From Shumkonia mesophila (GTDB taxonomy: Bacteria > Pseudomonadota > Alphaproteobacteria > Rhodospirillales > Shumkoniaceae), in the NCBI RefSeq assembly GCF_026163695.1, contig NZ_JAOTID010000012.1, positions 62,001 through 126,000 of the forward strand: 64,000 bases of DNA, written 5' to 3'. Positions 35,049 through 45,704 of this stretch are shown here, one piece after another. Both the position numbers and the translations under genes were made by a program. The stretch's first letter is position 1; each line of letters begins with the position of its first letter. The notes beneath the pieces are model-generated. The model saw only the letters and a program-made list of their open reading frames with translations. It had not been told where the DNA came from and made no database searches.

Positions 35049-35975
35049 ATGGAGGCATTGGGTGCGGCGTCGCGGTTCGTCGGGCGGACCTTCGCGCTGT
35101 GGGTGATCGTCGGCGCCGCGGCGGGTTACGCCGCCCCGGCCGGATTCGCGCCGGTCGCCCCGCACATCTTCTGGCTGCTCGGGCTGGTGATGTTCGGCAT
35201 GGGCCTGACGCTCGCCCCCGGCGACTTCCTTGCGGTGGCGCGCCGCCCGGGCGCCATCGCCCTGGGAGTCGCCGCCCAGTTCACCCTGATGCCGGGCCTC
35301 GCGTTTGCCCTGACGCAGATGGTCCCCATGCCCGCCGACGTCGCGGCCGGCGTCATCCTGGTCGGCTGCTGCCCCGGCGGCACGGCCAGCAACGTCGTCA
35401 CCTACCTGGCCAAGGGCGACGTCGCGCTCAGCGTGACGATGACGGCCGGCAGCACGCTGCTTGCCCCCCTGGCGACGCCGGCCCTGGTGTGGCTGCTGGC
35501 CCGCCAGTACCTGCCGGTCGACGCCGCCAGCATGTTCCTCAGCATCGCCCAAATCGTGCTCCTGCCCCTGGCCCTGGGGGTGACGGCGAAGACGCTCTTC
35601 CCGAAACTCACGGAGCGGCTGGTGGCGGCGCTGCCGCTGGTCAGCGTCGGCGGCATCGTTCTCATCGTCGCCGCCGTGGTCGCCGTCAACCGGCCGGCGC
35701 TGGCTCAAAGCGGTCTTTTGATCGCCGCCGTGGTCGCCACGCACAACGTCCTGGGATTGCTGCTGGGCTGCTGGGCGGGCCGCGCGTTCCATATGGAGCC
35801 CCCCCAGATCAGGGCGGTCACCATCGAGGTCGGCATGCAGAACAGCGGCCTGGGATCGGCCCTGGCGTTGGCCCACTTTTCGCCCCTGGCGGCGGTGCCG
35901 AGCGCGGTGTTCAGCGTCTGGCACAACATCTCGGGAACGCTGCTGGCCAGCTATTTCCGGCGCCAGGACTCATGA
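35049..35975 (+). CDS. Bile acid:sodium symporter family transporter
   Basis: A 308-residue membrane protein with about nine to ten helices, belonging to the BASS family (SBF domain). Diagnostic segments are FGMGLTLAPGDF (about residues 49-60), GCCPGGTASNVVTYLAKGDVALSVTMT in pieces (about 106-132), which forms the sodium site, and EVGMQNSGLGSALALAHF (about 260-277). Bacterial members move bile acids, pantoate, pyruvate or other organic anions with sodium; the substrate here is unknown. The start at 35049 is the first ATG in an unusually long frame that overlaps the RND gene in a shadow. Confidence 0.88.
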   Translation: MEALGAASRFVGRTFALWVIVGAAAGYAAPAGFAPVAPHIFWLLGLVMFGMGLTLAPGDFLAVARRPGAIALGVAAQFTLMPGLAFALTQMVPMPADVAAGVILVGCCPGGTASNVVTYLAKGDVALSVTMTAGSTLLAPLATPALVWLLARQYLPVDAASMFLSIAQIVLLPLALGVTAKTLFPKLTERLVAALPLVSVGGIVLIVAAVVAVNRPALAQSGLLIAAVVATHNVLGLLLGCWAGRAFHMEPPQIRAVTIEVGMQNSGLGSALALAHFSPLAAVPSAVFSVWHNISGTLLASYFRRQDS

Positions 35976-35988
35976 AGTCGATTTGGCC

Positions 35989-36221
35989 TTACCAGAAGCG
36001 TTTCTTGGCGAAGGCTTTGCCGGAACCGGACTTGAAGTAGCGTTCGAGGTCCCGCGCGTTGGGCTCGGCCGATACGGCGACACAAGCTTTCAGGTCGACC
36101 GGCAGATGCGCCTTCGTCGAATCCACGCGGCCTTGCCGATGCGAATCGACCCGGCGACGGAGACCGTGGAGCCGACGTAGATGTCGCCGTTAGCCAATTG
36201 AAGGAAGTAGACGTACCACAT
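35989..36221 (-). pseudogene. GIY-YIG nuclease domain protein, broken by a one-base frameshift
   Basis: Read on the minus strand from the ATG at 36221, the first frame gives WYVYFLQLANGDIYVGSTVSV, the classic GIY-YIG start (UPF0213/YhbQ type). A second frame then gives RRVDSHRQGRVDSTKAHLP and ends LERYFKSGSGKAFAKKRFW before a TAA (35989-35991), the expected family C terminus with the catalytic Arg and Glu. The total is 233 bases, one short of a multiple of three; one missing base near the GTCTCCGTCGCC stretch explains the break. It is either a recent pseudogene or a sequencing error. A family member of this kind would be about 77 residues long. Confidence 0.82.
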
Positions 36222-36265
36222 GGCACCGGCCTCCCTTCGCTCCTCACGGAGCTTCGGGAGACACT

Positions 36266-36331
36266 CCTACGCCTAAACGCCTTCGTGTGTCAGGCCAGGA
36301 ATGGCCTGCCACCCGAAGCCGAAGGCGTAGG
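36266..36331. repeat. Large imperfect hairpin abutting the tRNA 3' end
   Basis: Nested arms pair across 66 bases: CCTACGCC (36266-36273) with GGCGTAGG (36324-36331), CTTCG (36281-36285) with CGAAG (36314-36318), and CAGGCC (36291-36296) with GGCCTG (36303-36308). It starts one base downstream of the tRNA-Ser CCA end on the minus strand. It may help 3' processing or terminate the tRNA transcript, or be a dispersed palindrome. Confidence 0.55.
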
Positions 36332-36332
36332 G

Positions 36333-36422
36333 TGGCGGAGGGGGTGGGATTCGAACCCACGGTACCCGCAAGGGTACAACGGTTTTCGAGACCGTCCCAA
36401 TCGACCACTCTGGCACCCCTCC
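36333..36422 (-). tRNA. tRNA-Ser (anticodon CGA)
   Basis: The minus strand folds as a class II tRNA of 90 bases. Acceptor arm GGAGGGG pairs with CCCCTCC, followed by discriminator G and an encoded CCA. The anticodon loop CTCGAAA gives anticodon CGA (complement of 36386-36388), reading UCG serine codons. A long variable arm (GTACCC pairing with GGGTAC) and the T-loop GGTTCGAATCC are present. The long variable arm and anticodon agree on serine. Confidence 0.96.
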
Positions 36423-36578
36423 GCAAATCGGGTTCCATTCCTCTTTGGCAGAGGGCGGCCGGCACGGGGCGCGGAGATTAGCCGAGGGCGCGCCGCGCCG
36501 CAAGCACCTAACGCGGCGATGCGGGAGGCGGAATCGGCCGCGAGTCGCAAAAGGCCGGGCCGCCCCCGCCAATCATCG

Positions 36579-36606
36579 TTGACATCGGGGGTTTTGCGGC
36601 TATATT
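36579..36606 (+). promoter_or_regulatory. Sigma-70-type promoter for rplU
   Basis: TTGACA (36579-36584) and TATATT (36601-36606) are 16 bases apart, one of the best consensus matches in the window. The transcript would begin near 36613 and carry a G+C-rich leader of about 60 bases before the rplU ATG at 36676. The strength fits a ribosomal protein operon. Confidence 0.8.
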
Positions 36607-36675
36607 GCCGCCTCTTTTCGCGAGCCTCGCGGCAGCGCGGGCGCTCGTGTTCGTGATGAACGCAGTGGGGCGAAG

Positions 36676-37242
36676 ATGTTCGCAGTCATCAAGACCGGCG
36701 GTAAGCAGTATAAGGTGTCCAAGGACGACGTGCTGGCCGTCGAAACGCTGGCCGGTGCGCCGGGCGACCTGATCCAGGTCGGCGACGTGCTGATGCTGGG
36801 CGAGGACGGCCAGGAGCCGACCGTCGGCGCGCCGATCGTCGACAAGGCGGCGGTGTTCGCCGAGGTCCTGGACCAGACGCGCGGCGAGAAGATCATCGTC
36901 TTCAAGAAGCAGCGCCGGCAGAACCACCGCCGCAAGATCGGCCATCGCCAGAACCTGACGGTGCTCCGCATCGAGGCGATCAGCCCGACCGGCGAGAAGC
37001 CGGCCTTCGAGGCGAAAGCCAAGGTCAAGGCGGCGAAGCCGAAGGTCGAGGCCGCCGAGGACGACGGCGACGCCCCGGTGAAGGCGAAAGCCAAGGCCAA
37101 GGCGGCGCCGAAGGCGAAGGCCGAATCGAAGGCCAAGCCGAAAGCGGCGGCGAAGGCCAAGAGCGAATCCAAACCCAAGGCGGCGAAGTCGGGCGGCACG
37201 GCCAAGGCCGGCGCCAAGAAACCCGCCAAGTCGAAGGAGTAA
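36676..37242 (+). CDS. rplU: Ribosomal protein L21 with long Lys/Ala-rich tail
   Basis: The first about 103 residues are a normal bL21 ([17 protein letters not shown] at the start; [19 protein letters not shown] near residue 76), which binds 23S rRNA in the large subunit. The remaining 85 or so residues form a low-complexity tail of lysine, alanine and glutamate ([19 protein letters not shown] and similar) that is probably disordered and may contact RNA. Tails of this sort occur in several alphaproteobacterial L21 proteins. It is followed six bases later by rpmA. Confidence 0.95.
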   Translation: MFAVIKTGGKQYKVSKDDVLAVETLAGAPGDLIQVGDVLMLGEDGQEPTVGAPIVDKAAVFAEVLDQTRGEKIIVFKKQRRQNHRRKIGHRQNLTVLRIEAISPTGEKPAFEAKAKVKAAKPKVEAAEDDGDAPVKAKAKAKAAPKAKAESKAKPKAAAKAKSESKPKAAKSGGTAKAGAKKPAKSKE

Positions 37243-37248
37243 CCGGTC

Positions 37249-37509
37249 ATGGCGCATAAGAAAGCAGGCGGCAGTTCCCGCAACGGACGCGACAGCGCCG
37301 GCCGGCGCCTGGGCGTCAAGCACTTCGGCGACGAACTGGTGGCGCCCGGCAACATCATCGTGCGCCAGCGCGGCACCCAGTTCCATCCCGGCGAAAACGT
37401 CGGCATGGGCCGCGACCACACGCTGTTCGCCAAGGTCGAGGGCAAGGTGAAGTTCCGGCACAAGGCGCAAGGCCGCACCTACATCGTGGTGGAGCCGTCG
37501 AAAGCCTGA
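37249..37509 (+). CDS. rpmA: Ribosomal protein L27
   Basis: An 86-residue bL27, a large-subunit protein whose N-terminal arm reaches toward the peptidyl transferase centre. The start [20 protein letters not shown] is nearly invariant across bacteria, and [21 protein letters not shown] (read in part) follows at about residue 35. It lacks the cleavable N-terminal extension seen in Firmicutes. It lies six bases after rplU and is followed by an intrinsic terminator before obgE, as the rplU-rpmA pair is highly expressed. Confidence 0.97.
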   Translation: MAHKKAGGSSRNGRDSAGRRLGVKHFGDELVAPGNIIVRQRGTQFHPGENVGMGRDHTLFAKVEGKVKFRHKAQGRTYIVVEPSKA

Positions 37510-37531
37510 GGAGGCCCTGGCCATTCGCTGA

Positions 37532-39765
<2,234 letters not shown>

Positions 39766-39809
39766 GAGCGGCGCCTGGAGAGTGATGAAATGCTCGCTAT
39801 ATCCATGAC

Positions 39810-39878
39810 GTCATTCCCGCGCAGGCGGGAATCCAGGTTCACCCCCGGCTTCTGGACTCCCGCGTTCGCGGGAGTGAC
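39810..39878. repeat. Two-hairpin palindromic repeat element, copy 2
   Basis: Begins GTCATTCCCGC and ends GGGAGTGAC. Hairpin 1 pairs 39813-39820 with 39825-39832 and hairpin 2 pairs 39856-39864 with 39867-39875. Linker ends CCAG and CTGG are again present. The layout equals that of the element at 25088-25170, with different stem bases that keep pairing. It lies between proB and proA. Confidence 0.75.
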
Positions 39879-39932
39879 GGGAAATAGCGAATTTTTCCGC
39901 AGTCTGGCCACAGGACGCCGGAGAACAGAACC

Positions 39933-41213
39933 ATGACCATCGCCACAACGGACAAGGCCGATATCGACCTTCTGATGGAAGGGATAGGCGCCGCCGCCAA
40001 GGCCGCCGCCGCCCAACTGGCCACCGCGCCGACGGCCGCCAAGAACGCCGCGCTGACGGCCGCCGCCCGCCGCATCCGCGAAGACCGCGCGGCGATCATG
40101 GCCGCCAACGCCAAGGACATCGCGGCCGGCAAGCAGAAGGGCCTGAGCGCCACCCTGCTCGACCGCCTGATGCTGAACGACGCCCGCATCGAGGCCATGG
40201 CCAAGGGCCTGGAAGACGTGGCCGCCCTGCCCGATCCGGTCGGGTCCGTGATGGCCGAATGGGACCGCCCCAACGGCCTGCGCATCGCCCGCGTGCGGAC
40301 GCCGCTGGGCGTCATCGGCGTCATCTACGAATCGCGGCCCAACGTGACGGCCGACGCCGGGGCGCTGTGCCTCAAGGCCGGCAACGCGGCGATCCTGCGC
40401 GGCGGCTCGGAAAGCTTCCATTCCTCGGCCGCCATCATGGACTGCCTGGCCGCCGGCCTCGCCGAGGCCGGGCTGCCCGCCGCCGCCATCCAGCTGGTGC
40501 CGACCGCCGATCGCGCCGCGGTCGGCGTCATGCTGACCATGACCGACACCATCGACGTCATCGTGCCGCGCGGCGGCCGCTCGCTGATCGAGCGCATCAC
40601 GGCGGAAAGCCGCATCCCGCTGTTCAAGCACCTGGAAGGCATCTGCCACACCTACATCGACCGCGCCGCCGACCTGGGCAAGGCGCGCAAGGTGACGCTG
40701 AACGCCAAGATGCGGCGCACCGGCATCTGCGGCGCCACCGAGACGCTGCTGGTCCACAGGGACGCCGTGGCCACCCACTTAAAGCCGATCGCCGACGACC
40801 TGATCGCCGCCGGCTGCGAGCTGCGCGGCGACGCCCGCGCGCGGGCGGCCGATCCCCGCATCGGGCCGGCCACCGAGGAAGACTGGTCGACCGAATACCT
40901 CGACGCCATCCTGTCGGTCGCCGTGGTCGACGACATCGACGCCGCCATCGCCCATATCGCCAGGTACGGCTCGGAGCACACCGAATCGATCATCACCGAG
41001 GACGCGGCGGCGGCCGAGCGGTTCCTCGCCCGGGTGAACAGCGCCATCGTCATGCACAACGCCTCGACCCAGTTCGCCGACGGCGGCGAGTTCGGCATGG
41101 GGGCCGAGATCGGCATCTCGACCGGCAAGCTGCACGCCAGGGGCCCGGTCGGCGTCGAGCAGCTGACCACATTCAAGTACGTCGTGCGCGGAACCGGGCA
41201 GGTTCGGCCTTGA
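39933..41213 (+). CDS. proA: Gamma-glutamyl phosphate reductase
   Basis: A 426-residue aldehyde-dehydrogenase-superfamily enzyme that reduces gamma-glutamyl phosphate to glutamate semialdehyde, the second proline step. Clear marks are [23 protein letters not shown] in pieces (about residues 120-142), the VPRGGRSLI loop (about 210) and the catalytic cysteine in [13 protein letters not shown] (about 262-274). The [22 protein letters not shown] ending (read in part) is intact. Its TGA overlaps the TTG start of nadD, so the two are coupled. Confidence 0.97.
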   Translation: MTIATTDKADIDLLMEGIGAAAKAAAAQLATAPTAAKNAALTAAARRIREDRAAIMAANAKDIAAGKQKGLSATLLDRLMLNDARIEAMAKGLEDVAALPDPVGSVMAEWDRPNGLRIARVRTPLGVIGVIYESRPNVTADAGALCLKAGNAAILRGGSESFHSSAAIMDCLAAGLAEAGLPAAAIQLVPTADRAAVGVMLTMTDTIDVIVPRGGRSLIERITAESRIPLFKHLEGICHTYIDRAADLGKARKVTLNAKMRRTGICGATETLLVHRDAVATHLKPIADDLIAAGCELRGDARARAADPRIGPATEEDWSTEYLDAILSVAVVDDIDAAIAHIARYGSEHTESIITEDAAAAERFLARVNSAIVMHNASTQFADGGEFGMGAEIGISTGKLHARGPVGVEQLTTFKYVVRGTGQVRP

Positions 41214-41821
41214 ACGTCATCCCGGCCGATCCGCCCGCCGGGCTTCGGGTCGGGCTGCTGGGCGGCTCGTTCAACCCGGCCCACGCCGGGCACCTGCACG
41301 TCAGCCTGCTGGCGCTCAGGCGCCTGAAGCTCGATCAGGTGTGGTGGCTGGTGTCGCCGCAGAACCCCCTGAAACCGCAGGCCGGCATGGCGCCGCTGGA
41401 GGACCGGCTGGCCGGCGCCGCGAGGGCGGCGGCCGATCCGCGCATCCGCGTCGGCGCCATCGAAGCGGAACTCGGCACCCGCTACACCGCCGACACCCTG
41501 GTTGCGCTGAAGGCCCGTTTTCCCGGGCTCCGCTTCGTCTGGCTGATGGGCGCCGACATCCTGGTGCAGTTGCCGCGCTGGAAGCGCTGGCGCGATGTCT
41601 TTCGCGCCGTTCCCATTGCAGTTTTCGCGAGGCCTTCGTATTCTTTAAAGGCACGGTTCGGGCGCGCGGCCCGGCAATTTGCGGCGGCCCGGCAATTGGC
41701 TTCTCGGGCCTCGGATCTGGCGGCGATGACGCCGCCGGCCTGGGTTTTCCTGAGAACCCCGCTGCACGGGGCGTCAGCCAGCCGTATCCGCGCCCGGCGA
41801 ACCGCAGATCACAACGGATAG
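41210..41821 (+). CDS. nadD: Nicotinate-nucleotide adenylyltransferase
   Basis: A 203-residue NadD that adenylates nicotinate mononucleotide in NAD synthesis. The nucleotidyltransferase motifs [13 protein letters not shown] (about residues 17-29) and the C-terminal SASRIRARR (an ISSTxIR variant) are visible, plus [17 protein letters not shown] (about 120). No ATG is suitably placed: a TTG at 41210 that overlaps the proA stop gives the normal length and is the best start. Confidence 0.92.
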   Translation: MNVIPADPPAGLRVGLLGGSFNPAHAGHLHVSLLALRRLKLDQVWWLVSPQNPLKPQAGMAPLEDRLAGAARAAADPRIRVGAIEAELGTRYTADTLVALKARFPGLRFVWLMGADILVQLPRWKRWRDVFRAVPIAVFARPSYSLKARFGRAARQFAAARQLASRASDLAAMTPPAWVFLRTPLHGASASRIRARRTADHNG

Positions 41822-41873
41822 GAAAGGAACGGTCATCCCACGACGCACCCAGAAGCCACCGGCGGCGGCAGAC

Positions 41874-42224
41874 GTGCTCGCGCTGGTGCAACAGTCCCTG
41901 AATGACGACAAGGCGCAGGACGTCGTCGTCATCGATCTGAACGGCAAGACCAGCATCGCGGACTTCATGGTCATCGCCTCGGGAACCTCACAGCGCCAGG
42001 TCGGCGCCATGGCCGACCATCTCCGGGAAAAGTTGAAAACCAAGGGCGTCGCCGGCGTCGCCGTCGAGGGCGCCACCCAGTGCGACTGGGTGTTGCTCGA
42101 CACCCACGACGTCATCGTCCACCTGTTCCGCCCGGAAGTGAGGGAGTTCTACAACCTCGAAAAGATGTGGAGCGAGCCGGCGGCCGCCCGCCCCACGGAG
42201 TCCACGGTCCAGATCAACGCCTGA
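41874..42224 (+). CDS. rsfS: Ribosomal silencing factor RsfS
   Basis: A 116-residue RsfS/Iojap protein that binds L14 on the 50S subunit and blocks subunit joining in starvation. Conserved parts are ALVQQSLNDDKAQDVVVIDLNGK (read in part) near the start, ADFMVIASGTSQRQV (about residues 29-43), CDWVLLDTHDVIVHLF (about 70-85) and FYNLEKMW. The only canonical start is a GTG at 41874. A strong AGGAAAGGA lies much further up (41820-41828), and the frame stays open to an ATC at 41835, so a longer form with a non-standard start is possible. Confidence 0.9.
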   Translation: MLALVQQSLNDDKAQDVVVIDLNGKTSIADFMVIASGTSQRQVGAMADHLREKLKTKGVAGVAVEGATQCDWVLLDTHDVIVHLFRPEVREFYNLEKMWSEPAAARPTESTVQINA

Positions 42225-42276
42225 ACCCCGCCGGGCGGGGGCGGAAGCCCACGCGCCATCGGGGCGGAGCCGGATC

Positions 42277-42747
42277 ATGCAATTTCATATCGCGGCGGTC
42301 GGCCGCTTCGGGGGAGGGCGCGCGCACGCCGCCGAGCGGGCGGTGTTCGAACGCTTTGCCGAACGCGTCGTCCCGCCGCCGGTCCTGATCGAGGTCGAGG
42401 AGAAACGGCCGCTGGCGGCGCCCGAGCGGCGGCGCCGCGAGGGCGAACTGCTGCTGGGGGCGCTGCCGGCCGGCGCCTTTGTGGTGGCGCTGGACGAGAA
42501 GGGGCGTCCGCTGACCAGCGCCGGGTTGGCCGAACGCCTGGGCCGCCTGCGCGACGAGGGGACCCGCCACGTGGCCTTCGTGATCGGCGGCGCCGACGGC
42601 CTCGACGAGGCGGTGCGCCAGGCCGCGAATCTGGTGCTGTCACTGGGCCCGATGACCTGGCCTCATCTGTTGGTGCGCGGGCTGATCGCCGAGCAGATCT
42701 TCCGCGCCCAGTCCATTCTTGCCGGCCATCCGTATCATCGGGCATAA
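42277..42747 (+). CDS. rlmH: 23S rRNA (pseudouridine1915-N3)-methyltransferase
   Basis: A 156-residue SPOUT methyltransferase that modifies pseudouridine 1915 in helix 69 of 23S rRNA. It starts QFHIAAVGRF and shows FVIGGADGLDE (about residues 103-113) and the diagnostic knot segment SLGPMTWPHLLVRGLIAEQ (about 124-142), ending in GHPYHRA. The neighbour order rsfS-rlmH is conserved widely. It lies 52 bases after rsfS. Confidence 0.95.
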   Translation: MQFHIAAVGRFGGGRAHAAERAVFERFAERVVPPPVLIEVEEKRPLAAPERRRREGELLLGALPAGAFVVALDEKGRPLTSAGLAERLGRLRDEGTRHVAFVIGGADGLDEAVRQAANLVLSLGPMTWPHLLVRGLIAEQIFRAQSILAGHPYHRA

Positions 42748-42796
42748 AGTGGCTAGACCCTATCGTAACCCCGGCAATTCGACCTATATTCAAGGC

Positions 42797-44380
42797 ATGT
42801 TGACCGAAAAACCAGGCCGCGCCCGGCCGCGTCCCGCGATGTTGTGCATCCTCGACGGCTGGGGCAACCGCGCCGACACCGACTTCAACGCCATCGCCAT
42901 CGGCAAGACGCCGAACTGGGATCGCATTTCCTCAACCAACCCGCGCGCCCGGCTCTACGCCTCGGGCCTGGAAGTCGGCCTGCCCGACGGCCAGATGGGC
43001 AATTCCGAGGTCGGCCACATGAACATCGGCGCCGGCCGCGTGGTCATGCAGGACCTGCCGCGCATCGACCTGGCGGCGGCCGACGGCTCGATGGCCAGAA
43101 ATCCGGCGCTTCTGGACTTCATCGCGGCGCTCAGGAAAAGCGGCGGCGCCTGCCATCTGATGGGCTTGATGTCGCCGGGCGGCGTCCATTCCCACCAGGA
43201 CCATATGGTGGCCCTGGCCCGCGCGGTGGGGACGGCCGGCGTGCCGGTGATCGTCCACGCCCTGATGGACGGCCGTGACACCCCGCCGCGCAGCGGCAGG
43301 GGCTACATGGAGAAATTCCTGGCCGACACCGCCGACGTGACGGGGCTTCGCGTCGGCGTGGTCAGCGGCCGCTACTACGCCATGGACCGCGACAAGCGCT
43401 GGGAGCGGGTGGAAAGGGCCTACAACGCCCTGGTCGACGCCGCGGCCGAGCGCCAGGCCCCGGACGCCGTCAGCGCCATCCAGCGCAGCTATGACGAAAG
43501 CATTGCCGACGAATTCGTGCTGCCCACCGTCATCGACGGCTACGCCGGCATGAAGGACGGCGACGGCCTTCTGGTCGCCAACTTCCGCGCCGACCGCGTG
43601 CGCCAGATCCTGACCGCGCTTGCCGATCCGGCGTTCAGCGGCTTCACGCGCCGGCGCGTCCCCGCCTTCGCCGCCCGCCTGGGCATGGCCGAATATTCGG
43701 ACGAGCTCGACGCCTTTTTCCCGGCGCTGTTCACCTCGGTCGACCTCAAGGACATCCTGGGCCAGGTGGTGTCGGAGGCCGGCCTCACCCAGCTTCGGGT
43801 CGCCGAGACCGAGAAGTACGCCCACGTCACCTTCTTCTTCAACGGCGGCCGCGAGAAGGTGTTCGACGGCGAGGACCGCATCATGGTGCCCTCGCCCAAG
43901 GTCGCCACCTACGACCTCAAGCCCGAGATGTCGGCGCCCGAGGTGACGGACCGCCTGGTCGAGGCCATCGGCTCGGGCAAGTACGACCTGATCGTCGCCA
44001 ATTTCGCCAACGGCGACATGGTCGGCCATTCGGGTATCCTGGAGGCGGCCGTCAAGGCCGTGGAAACGGTGGATGCCTGCCTGGGCCGCGTCGAGGCCGC
44101 CATCGTCAAGGCCGGCGGCGTGCTGCTGGTCACCGCCGACCACGGCAACTGCGAGATGATGCGCGACCCCGAGACCGGACAGCCGCACACCGCCCACACC
44201 TTGAACACGGTGCCGATCGTGCTCGTCAACGGGCCCGCCTGGGCCGGGGAACTTCGCGACGGACGCCTGGCCGACATCGCGCCGACGCTGCTTCGCTTCC
44301 TTGACCTGCCGCAGCCCGCCGCGATGACCGGCCGATCGCTGCTTCTTGAAGAGGGCGCGCGCAAAGCCGCCGCCGGATAA
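42797..44380 (+). CDS. gpmI: 2,3-bisphosphoglycerate-independent phosphoglycerate mutase
   Basis: A 527-residue metal-dependent mutase of the alkaline phosphatase superfamily that interconverts 3- and 2-phosphoglycerate. The N-terminal MLCILDGWGNR (about residues 15-25) gives the first metal aspartate and the catalytic serine is in GQMGNSEVGHMNIGAGR (about 68-84). C-terminal metal ligands are seen in ANFANGDMVGHSG and VTADHGNCEMM. The frame extends upstream to 42719 inside rlmH; the ATG at 42797 is the normal start. Confidence 0.95.
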   Translation: MLTEKPGRARPRPAMLCILDGWGNRADTDFNAIAIGKTPNWDRISSTNPRARLYASGLEVGLPDGQMGNSEVGHMNIGAGRVVMQDLPRIDLAAADGSMARNPALLDFIAALRKSGGACHLMGLMSPGGVHSHQDHMVALARAVGTAGVPVIVHALMDGRDTPPRSGRGYMEKFLADTADVTGLRVGVVSGRYYAMDRDKRWERVERAYNALVDAAAERQAPDAVSAIQRSYDESIADEFVLPTVIDGYAGMKDGDGLLVANFRADRVRQILTALADPAFSGFTRRRVPAFAARLGMAEYSDELDAFFPALFTSVDLKDILGQVVSEAGLTQLRVAETEKYAHVTFFFNGGREKVFDGEDRIMVPSPKVATYDLKPEMSAPEVTDRLVEAIGSGKYDLIVANFANGDMVGHSGILEAAVKAVETVDACLGRVEAAIVKAGGVLLVTADHGNCEMMRDPETGQPHTAHTLNTVPIVLVNGPAWAGELRDGRLADIAPTLLRFLDLPQPAAMTGRSLLLEEGARKAAAG

Positions 44381-44381
44381 G

Positions 44382-45704
44382 GTGTCGAGCCCCCCACCCC
44401 GCTGGCGATTGCATTGCGGCCTTTCGGCCACCGCCCTGATTTCCGTCCTTCTCCTGGCATCGGCTGCCGCTCCGGTCGCCGCCCAGGGGCTTGGCGATCC
44501 GGGGACCCGGCTTAAGGAAATCGATCGCGCGATCGAGGAAAAGCGCCGGGAAAGCGAAGCCAGCCAGCGCAAGGCCGAGGCCCTGGACCACGAAGTCCAG
44601 ACGCTGCGCCGCGAGATGATCGCCGCCGCCGCCGCCACCCAGAGCCACGAGGCCGAGGTCACCCGCCTGGAGGCGCGGCTGGCCGAGCTGAGCCGTGCCG
44701 AAACCGCGAAGACGGCGGGCCTCGCCACCGGGCGCACGCAGTTCGACCGCGCGCTGATGGCGCTCCAGCGCATCGCGCGCCATCCGCCCGAGGCGCTGAT
44801 CGTGCAGCCGATGGCAGCCTCCGACGTCGTGCGCAGCGCCATCCTGCTGCGTGCCGCCGTGCCCGAGATCGAGCGGCGCACCGAGGCGTTGCGCGCCGAG
44901 CTGGCCGAAATCGGCACCATCCGGCAGGCGGCGTCGCAACGGCGGGTCGAACTGGCGGCGGCGACCGAGGGATTAAAGGCCGAACGCCGGCGGCTGGACG
45001 GCCTGGTCGGACGCAAGAGCGCGCTCAAACGCCAGGCCGACGCCGAAAGCCGCGCCGCCGCCGTACGGGTGGATGCCCTGGCCGGCGAGGCCCGCGACCT
45101 GCGCGACCTGCTGGCCAAGATCGAGGAGGAAGGCCGCCGCCGCGACGCCGAACGGCAGGCGCGGGCGGCCGAGGAAAAAGCCCGCCGCGAGCGGGAGCGG
45201 GAGAAAGCGAAGGTCGCGGCGTTGACCCCGGCGACCCCGGTCGCGCCGCCGCCGGCCGCCGAACGGGCGCCGGCGGAAAGCGGCGACCTGATCCCCATCA
45301 GCAAGGCCCGCGGCAAGCTGCCCTTTCCGGTGGTCGGCCACCTGGTGGGCCGCTATGGGCAGACCACCGACGCCGGGCTGACCCGCAAGGGCATTTCCAT
45401 CGAGACCCGCATCGGCGCCCAGGTCGTCACCCCTTACGACGGCCTGGTGGTCTATGCCGGCCAGTTCCGCGGCTATGGGCAAATCTTGATCCTCGAACAC
45501 GGCGAAGGATATCATACCCTGCTCGCCGGGCTGACCCGGATCGACACCGTCCCTGGACAATGGCTGGCGGCTGGCGAACCGGTCGGTGTGATGGAAAGTG
45601 CGGACCGGGGGATTCCGGTTCTCTACATGGAACTACGGCGCAACGGACAGCCAATCAACCCCCTTCCCTGGCTGGCATCGCAGAAGGACAAGGTAAGCGG
45701 ATGA
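44382..45704 (+). CDS. envC: EnvC-like murein hydrolase activator (degenerate M23/LytM)
   Basis: A 440-residue exported protein: a signal peptide (ALISVLLLASAAAPVAAQ, about residues 18-35), two long coiled-coil stretches (about 40-130 and 175-290, rich in Glu, Arg and Ala), a Pro/Ala linker and a C-terminal LytM domain (about 325-435). The LytM zinc ligands are largely missing (GISIETRIG where active enzymes have GIDI with preceding His), as in EnvC, which activates amidases at the division septum. It begins at GTG 44382, just after the gpmI stop; a TTG at 44346 would extend it. Its stop overlaps the ctpA start. Confidence 0.88.
   Translation: MSSPPPRWRLHCGLSATALISVLLLASAAAPVAAQGLGDPGTRLKEIDRAIEEKRRESEASQRKAEALDHEVQTLRREMIAAAAATQSHEAEVTRLEARLAELSRAETAKTAGLATGRTQFDRALMALQRIARHPPEALIVQPMAASDVVRSAILLRAAVPEIERRTEALRAELAEIGTIRQAASQRRVELAAATEGLKAERRRLDGLVGRKSALKRQADAESRAAAVRVDALAGEARDLRDLLAKIEEEGRRRDAERQARAAEEKARREREREKAKVAALTPATPVAPPPAAERAPAESGDLIPISKARGKLPFPVVGHLVGRYGQTTDAGLTRKGISIETRIGAQVVTPYDGLVVYAGQFRGYGQILILEHGEGYHTLLAGLTRIDTVPGQWLAAGEPVGVMESADRGIPVLYMELRRNGQPINPLPWLASQKDKVSG

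Noticed and set aside
31696..35058. A 1120-codon open frame opposite the RND pump gene
   Set aside because: Low-complexity His/Asp/Gly/Gln-rich translation typical of antisense frames in G+C-rich DNA; the plus-strand gene is unmistakable.
36198..36656. An open frame across the tRNA with a GWDSNPR-type peptide, and others with GFEPTVP or PEWSIGTVSK
   Set aside because: These peptides are well-known false translations of tRNA-Ser genes; the segment folds as tRNA-Ser(CGA).
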